Assembly (NCBI RefSeq): GCF_004340785.1
Contig: NZ_SLXS01000001.1
Span: forward strand, 868,001 to 932,000
Direction of reading: 5' to 3'
Length of the DNA: 64,000 nt
From: Tumebacillus sp. BK434
GTDB lineage: Bacteria; Bacillota; Bacilli; Tumebacillales; Tumebacillaceae
The notes under the pieces: model-generated
Seen by the model: only the letters and a program-made list of their open reading frames with translations
What the model was told of the DNA's origin: nothing
The model's database searches: none
Program-made: the position numbers and the translations under genes
Shown here: positions 60,015 through 64,000 of the stretch, piece by piece
Layout: every line of letters starts with the position of its first letter
How positions within the stretch are numbered: the stretch's first letter is position 1

Positions 60015-61175
60015 CTAGTTCAGCCCGTCCAGCGCCTGCGCCAGATCGGCGATCAGATCTTCCGCGTCCTCCAAGCCGACCGACAGCCGCAGCAGACCTT
60101 CGGTGATGCCGCGCTTGTGGCGCTCCGCTTGCGGCATGCCGGAGTGCGACATCGTCGCCGGGTAGGACAGGATGCTCTCCACCCCGCCAAGCGACACGGC
60201 GACCAATGGCAGCTGCACACGCTTCATCAGCGCTTTCGCCCGCGCTTCGCTTCCCGCATCGAACGACAGCACCGCGCCGAAGCGGTCCGACTGGCTTTTG
60301 TGCACCTCATGCCCTTTGTGGCCCGAGAGCCCCGGGTAGAAGACTTTGGCGATGTCGTCACGCTCCGCCAGCCAGGCGGCGACGCGTTCCGCTCCGTCAC
60401 AGGAGGCGTCCATGCGCACTTTCAGCGTTTTGATGCCGCGCTGGAGCAGGAAGCAGTCCTGCGGGCCCAAGACGGCGCCAAAGGAGTTTTGCAGCTGTGC
60501 GAGGCGGTGGCCGAGGACGGTGTCTTTCGTTACCGCCAGCCCCGCGACGAGGTCAGAGTGGCCGCCAAGGAATTTCGTGGCGCTGTGCACGACGATGTCG
60601 ATGCCGAGGTCGAGCGGCCGCTGCAGGTATGGCGTCTGGAACGTGTTGTCGACGATGGTCAGCAGCCCGTGCTCTTTGGCGATCTGCGCCGCCCCGGCGA
60701 GATCGGTGATCTGCAAGAGCGGGTTGGACGGCGTCTCCAAGAGCAAGCCTTTCGTGTTCGGGCGAATCGCCGCGCGAATGTTGTCCAGATCGGTCACATC
60801 GACAAACGTGGTCTCGATGCCCAGCCGGTTCAGCACGGTGGTCAGCACGCGGAACGTCCCGCCGTAGATGTCATCGGTGGCGATCAGATGGTCGCCCGCC
60901 GAGAACAGCAGAAGCGCCGTGGAGATCGCCGCCATCCCCGAAGCGAACGCAAAGCCGCGCGTGCCTCCTTCCAGCGCCGCCATCGTCCGCTCCAGCGCAT
61001 CGCGCGTCGGGTTGCCGGAGCGTGCATATTCGTAGCGCGGCGGATGGTCGGCGTCTTCCTGATGGAATGTCGAGACCTGATAGATCGGGACCGCCGAGGC
61101 GCCGGTCGTCTTGTCGATCTCGTTCCCTGTGTGCAACAGCTGTGTGGCAAACGTCAGCTCTTTGTTTCCGCTCAT
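60015..61175 (-). CDS. metC: Cystathionine beta-lyase
   Basis: 386 residues, PLP-dependent Cys/Met metabolism family. RYEYARSGNPTRDALE, DDIYGGTF, TIVDNTFQTPYLQRPLDLGIDIVVHSATKFLGGHSD with the PLP Lys in SATK. Starts 1 base after metI's stop, like the metI-metC pair of B. subtilis. Beta-lyase rather than gamma-synthase is assigned by order; the two are close in sequence (both nearly 400 residues). Confidence 0.85.
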   Translation of the reverse strand: MSGNKELTFATQLLHTGNEIDKTTGASAVPIYQVSTFHQEDADHPPRYEYARSGNPTRDALERTMAALEGGTRGFAFASGMAAISTALLLFSAGDHLIATDDIYGGTFRVLTTVLNRLGIETTFVDVTDLDNIRAAIRPNTKGLLLETPSNPLLQITDLAGAAQIAKEHGLLTIVDNTFQTPYLQRPLDLGIDIVVHSATKFLGGHSDLVAGLAVTKDTVLGHRLAQLQNSFGAVLGPQDCFLLQRGIKTLKVRMDASCDGAERVAAWLAERDDIAKVFYPGLSGHKGHEVHKSQSDRFGAVLSFDAGSEARAKALMKRVQLPLVAVSLGGVESILSYPATMSHSGMPQAERHKRGITEGLLRLSVGLEDAEDLIADLAQALDGLN

Positions 61176-61176
61176 C

Positions 61177-62352
61177 TTACACCAAGCTCCCTTTCGCTTC
61201 GGCCCATTCCCGCTCGCACGCTGCAAACGCCTGGGCCAGATCTTCAATCAAGTCTTCGTAATGTTCGATCCCGACCGACAGTCGCAAGAGCGAGCTCGTC
61301 ACGCCCAGTTCGTTGCGCACGTCTTCCGGCACATCGAAATGCGTCTGCCGCGCCGGATAGGTGATCAGAGACTCCACCCCGCCCAGCGATTCGGCGAACG
61401 CGATCAGGTTGAGATGGCGCAGGAGCGGTTCGACCAGCTCTTCACTCACCACTTCAAAGGAAAGCATCCCGCCGTATCCGTCAGCCTGCCCGATGTGCAC
61501 GTCGCGACCGGCGTGGTTTTCCAATCCCGGGAAATACACCGTCTTCACCAGCGGATGCCCGGCCAGCCATTTGGCGAGCACCATCGCATTTTCCTGATGG
61601 CGATCCATCCGCAAGGCCAGCGTTTTCATCCCTCTCATCAACAGCCAGGCATCCTGCGGGCCCAAGGTCGCCCCGATCGAATTCTGCAAAAAGTAGATCC
61701 GTTCCGCCACTTCCTCCTCACGGGCCACAGCGAGTCCGGCCAGCACGTCGTTATGGCCGCCGAGATACTTGGTCGCGCTGTGCACGACGATGTCGGCGCC
61801 GAGCACGAGCGGCCGCTGCAGGTACGGCGTCATGAACGTATTGTCGACGATCGTCAGCAGCCCTTGTTCCCGGGCCCATCCGATGACGCCTTTCAAATCG
61901 GTGATCCGCATCGTCGGGTTGGTCGGCGTTTCGATAAAGATCGCCTTGGTGTTCGCTTGCACCTCCGCGGTCACCGCCTGCAGGTCGCGCGTATCGACAA
62001 ACGTCGTCGTGATGCCTTGGCGCGGCAGGATCTGCTCCAACAGACGATAGGTGCCGCCGTACAGGTCATGTGAGACCAGCAGGTGGTCTCCTTGCCCGAA
62101 CAGCCCGAGGACGACGGCGATTGCCGCCATGCCCGACCCGTACGCGAAGCCGCGCACGCCGCCTTCCAGCTTGGCGATCGCGTCTTCCAGCGTCTGGCGG
62201 GTCGGATTTTTCGTGCGAGTGTAGTCAAAGCCGGTGCTTTCCCCCAGCCGCGGGTGACGGTACGTGGTGGACAAATAGATGGGCGTGGAGATCGCGCCCG
62301 TTTTTTCTTCTCGGATGTTGCCAATCTGAGCCAAACAGGTATCGGGATGCAC
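61177..62352 (-). CDS. metI: Cystathionine gamma-synthase / O-acetylhomoserine thiolyase (MetI)
   Basis: 391 residues from the GTG at 62352 (GAGGAGGAATTTACAA upstream). FDYTRTKNPTRQTLE, SHDLYGGTYRL and VDNTFMTPYLQRPLVLGADIVVHSATKYLGGHND with the PLP Lys. First gene of the methionine operon, controlled by the S-box leader directly upstream. Confidence 0.88.
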   Translation of the reverse strand: MHPDTCLAQIGNIREEKTGAISTPIYLSTTYRHPRLGESTGFDYTRTKNPTRQTLEDAIAKLEGGVRGFAYGSGMAAIAVVLGLFGQGDHLLVSHDLYGGTYRLLEQILPRQGITTTFVDTRDLQAVTAEVQANTKAIFIETPTNPTMRITDLKGVIGWAREQGLLTIVDNTFMTPYLQRPLVLGADIVVHSATKYLGGHNDVLAGLAVAREEEVAERIYFLQNSIGATLGPQDAWLLMRGMKTLALRMDRHQENAMVLAKWLAGHPLVKTVYFPGLENHAGRDVHIGQADGYGGMLSFEVVSEELVEPLLRHLNLIAFAESLGGVESLITYPARQTHFDVPEDVRNELGVTSSLLRLSVGIEHYEDLIEDLAQAFAACEREWAEAKGSLV

Positions 62353-62385
62353 TTGTAAATTCCTCCTCAGTTTGAAAAACTGATG

Positions 62386-62420
62386 CAAAAAAGACCTCTC
62401 TCGGAATCGAGAAAGGCCTT
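62386..62420 (-). terminator. SAM-riboswitch expression-platform terminator
   Basis: AGGCCTTTCTCGATTCC-GAGAGAGGTC type stem followed by TTTTTTG on the minus strand, between aptamer and metI. Confidence 0.9.
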
Positions 62421-62442
62421 TGGAATCTACAAAGAGCGCTTT

Positions 62443-62556
62443 CTCTCATCTCTCAGGCTGCAACGCGCAACCTGTTGGAATTGGCACCGTGCACATGAAT
62501 CGTGTCGGTTGCCGTGGCATCATCGGGCCAGTCCCTCCGCCTACTCTTGATAAGAG
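62443..62556 (-). promoter_or_regulatory. SAM-I riboswitch (S-box) aptamer
   Basis: Minus strand begins CTCTTATCAAGAG, then GGCGGAGGGACTGGCCCGATGA and CGGCAACC, the S-box core, and closes with GATGAGAG pairing to CTCTTATC (P1). When SAM binds, the terminator at 62386-62420 forms and metI-metC are shut off. Confidence 0.95.
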
Positions 62557-62702
62557 AACTATATTTGCATGTTGTTGTTTGATTCCTAATTTAACGTCTC
62601 ATCGGGAACGCTGTCAAGCATAATTTTGACAGACATACGCCCTTTTTCGCTACGGCAAACTACTCCTGATGCAACCTGCAAGCAGGAGAAAGGACTGACA
62701 CC

Positions 62703-63989
62703 ATGGCCGCAAAACAACCGAAATCGAAGATTCATCTGCTGCCTTTGTTCGCCTTGGCGACCGTACCGCTGATCATGGTGCTTGGCAATTCGATGCTGAT
62801 TCCGATTCTGCCGCAGATGCAGGAAGAGATCGGCATTTCGAAGTTCCAGGCGTCTCTGGTCATCACGCTGTTCTCCGTTCCGGCAGGCATCATCATTCCG
62901 CTGGCAGGCTTTCTGTCCGACCACTTCAACCGCAAAGTCGTCATCGTCCCCTCCCTGCTGCTCTACGGCGCAGGCGGTGTGGTCGCCGGTGTGGCCGCGT
63001 GGCTGATGGACAGCCCGTACGGGGTGATCATGACCGGACGCGTGCTGCAAGGCTTGGGTGCGGCCGGTACAGCGCCGATCGCGATGGCGCTGGCCGGCGA
63101 CATCTGGAGCGGCGCGTCCCGGTCCAAAGCGCTCGGCATCATCGAAGCCTCGAACGGCCTCGGCAAAGTGCTGTCGCCGATCCTCGGCTCGCTGATCGCG
63201 CTCCTGTTCTGGTACGCGGCATTTTTCGCTTTCCCGATCATCTGCATCGCTGCCGCTGCACTGGTCTACTTTTTCGTCAAAGAGCCGAAGAAATCCGGGC
63301 AGAAGCAGTCGCTCAAGCAATATGTAAGCGCGCTGAAGAAAACGTTTAAAGCGCAGGGCAAATGGCTGCTCACCGCCTATCTGGCCGGGTCGGTCGCCTT
63401 GTTTATCCTGTTTGGCGTGCTGTTTTACATTTCTCAGATCTTGGAGGAGAAATACAAAGTCGCCGACCTCATGCGCGGCCTGATCCTTTCGCTGCCGCTG
63501 TTGGCGATGTGCTCGACGTCGCTGATCACCGGCGCGAAGATCAAGAAAAATATGAAGCTGATGAAAGTGCTGATCGTGGCCGGTCTCGGGATGATCGGCG
63601 CACCGCTCGCCATCGCAGCGTTTTTCGCCAACAATCCGTACGTCTCGCTCGGGCTGCTCGTCGTCTCCGGCGTCGGCACCGGTCTCGTGCTGCCTTGTCT
63701 GAACACGCTGATCACTTCCGCCGTGCAAAAAGAAGAGCGCGGAGCGGTCACCTCGCTGTACGGCAGCGTGCGCTTTCTCGGCGTCGCCGCCGGGCCGCCG
63801 ATTTTTGGCGCCTTGATGAGCACGCCGAAGCTGATGTTTCTGATCATGGCCGGGCTGGCTGCCTTCTGCGGCGTGCTCGCCTACTTTCTGATCCAGCCCG
63901 GCAAAGGCGGTGGCGGCACCAATCCTGAACGGTATCAAAAGATCGAACATGAACGCAAACTCCTGACTCGCATGAAAGCACGGGCGTAA
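62703..63989 (+). CDS. MFS drug/metabolite efflux transporter
   Basis: 428 residues, 12 membrane helices. GNSMLIPILPQMQEEIGIS (helix 1 end), AGFLSDHFNRKVVIV (loop 2-3 motif A, GxxxDxxxRR type) and GRVLQGLGAAGTAPIAMAL (helix 4-5) are of the DHA1 multidrug type as in Bmr/YceL-like proteins. Basic tail. AGGAGAAAGGACTGACACC precedes the ATG. Substrate unknown. Confidence 0.9.
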   Translation: MAAKQPKSKIHLLPLFALATVPLIMVLGNSMLIPILPQMQEEIGISKFQASLVITLFSVPAGIIIPLAGFLSDHFNRKVVIVPSLLLYGAGGVVAGVAAWLMDSPYGVIMTGRVLQGLGAAGTAPIAMALAGDIWSGASRSKALGIIEASNGLGKVLSPILGSLIALLFWYAAFFAFPIICIAAAALVYFFVKEPKKSGQKQSLKQYVSALKKTFKAQGKWLLTAYLAGSVALFILFGVLFYISQILEEKYKVADLMRGLILSLPLLAMCSTSLITGAKIKKNMKLMKVLIVAGLGMIGAPLAIAAFFANNPYVSLGLLVVSGVGTGLVLPCLNTLITSAVQKEERGAVTSLYGSVRFLGVAAGPPIFGALMSTPKLMFLIMAGLAAFCGVLAYFLIQPGKGGGGTNPERYQKIEHERKLLTRMKARA

Positions 63990-64000
63990 CCACACGCCAG

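Noticed and set aside
62586-63995. 469-codon minus-strand frame over the MFS gene
   Set aside because: Shadow with Gln/Arg/Asp/His-rich composition; the MFS protein has normal helices and ribosome site.

Overview
The window looks like the chromosome of a spore-forming Bacillales bacterium, most likely an Alicyclobacillaceae / Tumebacillus-type relative. That is an inference from spore genes (spoIVA, sleB, ypeB, cwlD-like), TRAP/MtrB, LipM, a YIEGIA-domain gene and the moderately GC-rich backbone; no marker gene fixes the genus. Most backbone genes lie on the minus strand and follow the order I know from Bacillus: gudB, ansA, prsW, sleB, ypeB, PilZ gene, cmk, plsC, rpsA, fni, YIEGIA cluster, der, plsY, gpsA, gcvH, lipM, spoIVA, hbs, mtrB, hepS, menG, ubiX.

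Layout. 1-1775: quinone genes ubiX (cut by the window edge), menG and hepS. 1776-9540: an AT-richer accessory block that is the ruin of a prophage. It holds tail-fibre-like and kelch proteins, a broken small terminase joined to a broken papain-like enzyme, a ParB-like/methylase remnant and an integrase tail. It also holds one intact predicted defence-type gene (nucleoside deoxyribosyltransferase/TIR-like) and a small secreted protein. 9538-22135: mtrB among small membrane proteins, a secreted HEYGH metalloprotease, an alkyltransferase-like protein, a polysaccharide deacetylase, a 1,113-residue protein with an injection-system-effector-like leader, a PAS chemotaxis transducer and a divergent TetR/hydrolase pair. 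22260-29851: phospholipase C, a SleB-like secreted hydrolase with a small Cys-tailed protein, two HTH-TPR (RRNPP-type) regulators and a 42-codon signal-peptide gene tucked behind the second regulator, then a secreted hypothetical. 30137-35195: tRNA-Pro, FAH hydrolase, a secreted metalloprotease, a DUF1028 protein and an acyl-CoA synthetase. 35354-58618: the conserved backbone (HU, SpoIVA, lipoyl relay, phospholipid and GTPase genes, ribosomal S1, germination genes, glutamate dehydrogenase). 58615-63989: Na+/H+ antiporter, SAM-riboswitch-controlled metI-metC and an MFS transporter.

How parts fit. LipM and GcvH sit side by side, as expected for the octanoyl relay that feeds lipoate synthesis. 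SleB and YpeB form the germination lysis pair. The metI-metC operon is under an S-box. HepS, MenG and the UbiX-like enzyme build menaquinone; UbiX next to menG fits the futalosine route. The most interesting candidate system is the regulator-peptide cassette at 27.4-28.8 kb with a second HTH-TPR regulator and secreted enzymes next to it, reminiscent of PlcR/NprR/AimR quorum sensing. The spoIVA-hbs-mtrB-hepS-menG order is kept but split twice, by about 25 kb and about 8.4 kb of accessory DNA.

Several short genes with good ribosome binding sites (27423-27551, 54894-55058, 58445-58618, 2602-2649, 3301-3477) were found by hand translation. All family names come from motif recognition only; no database search was run.
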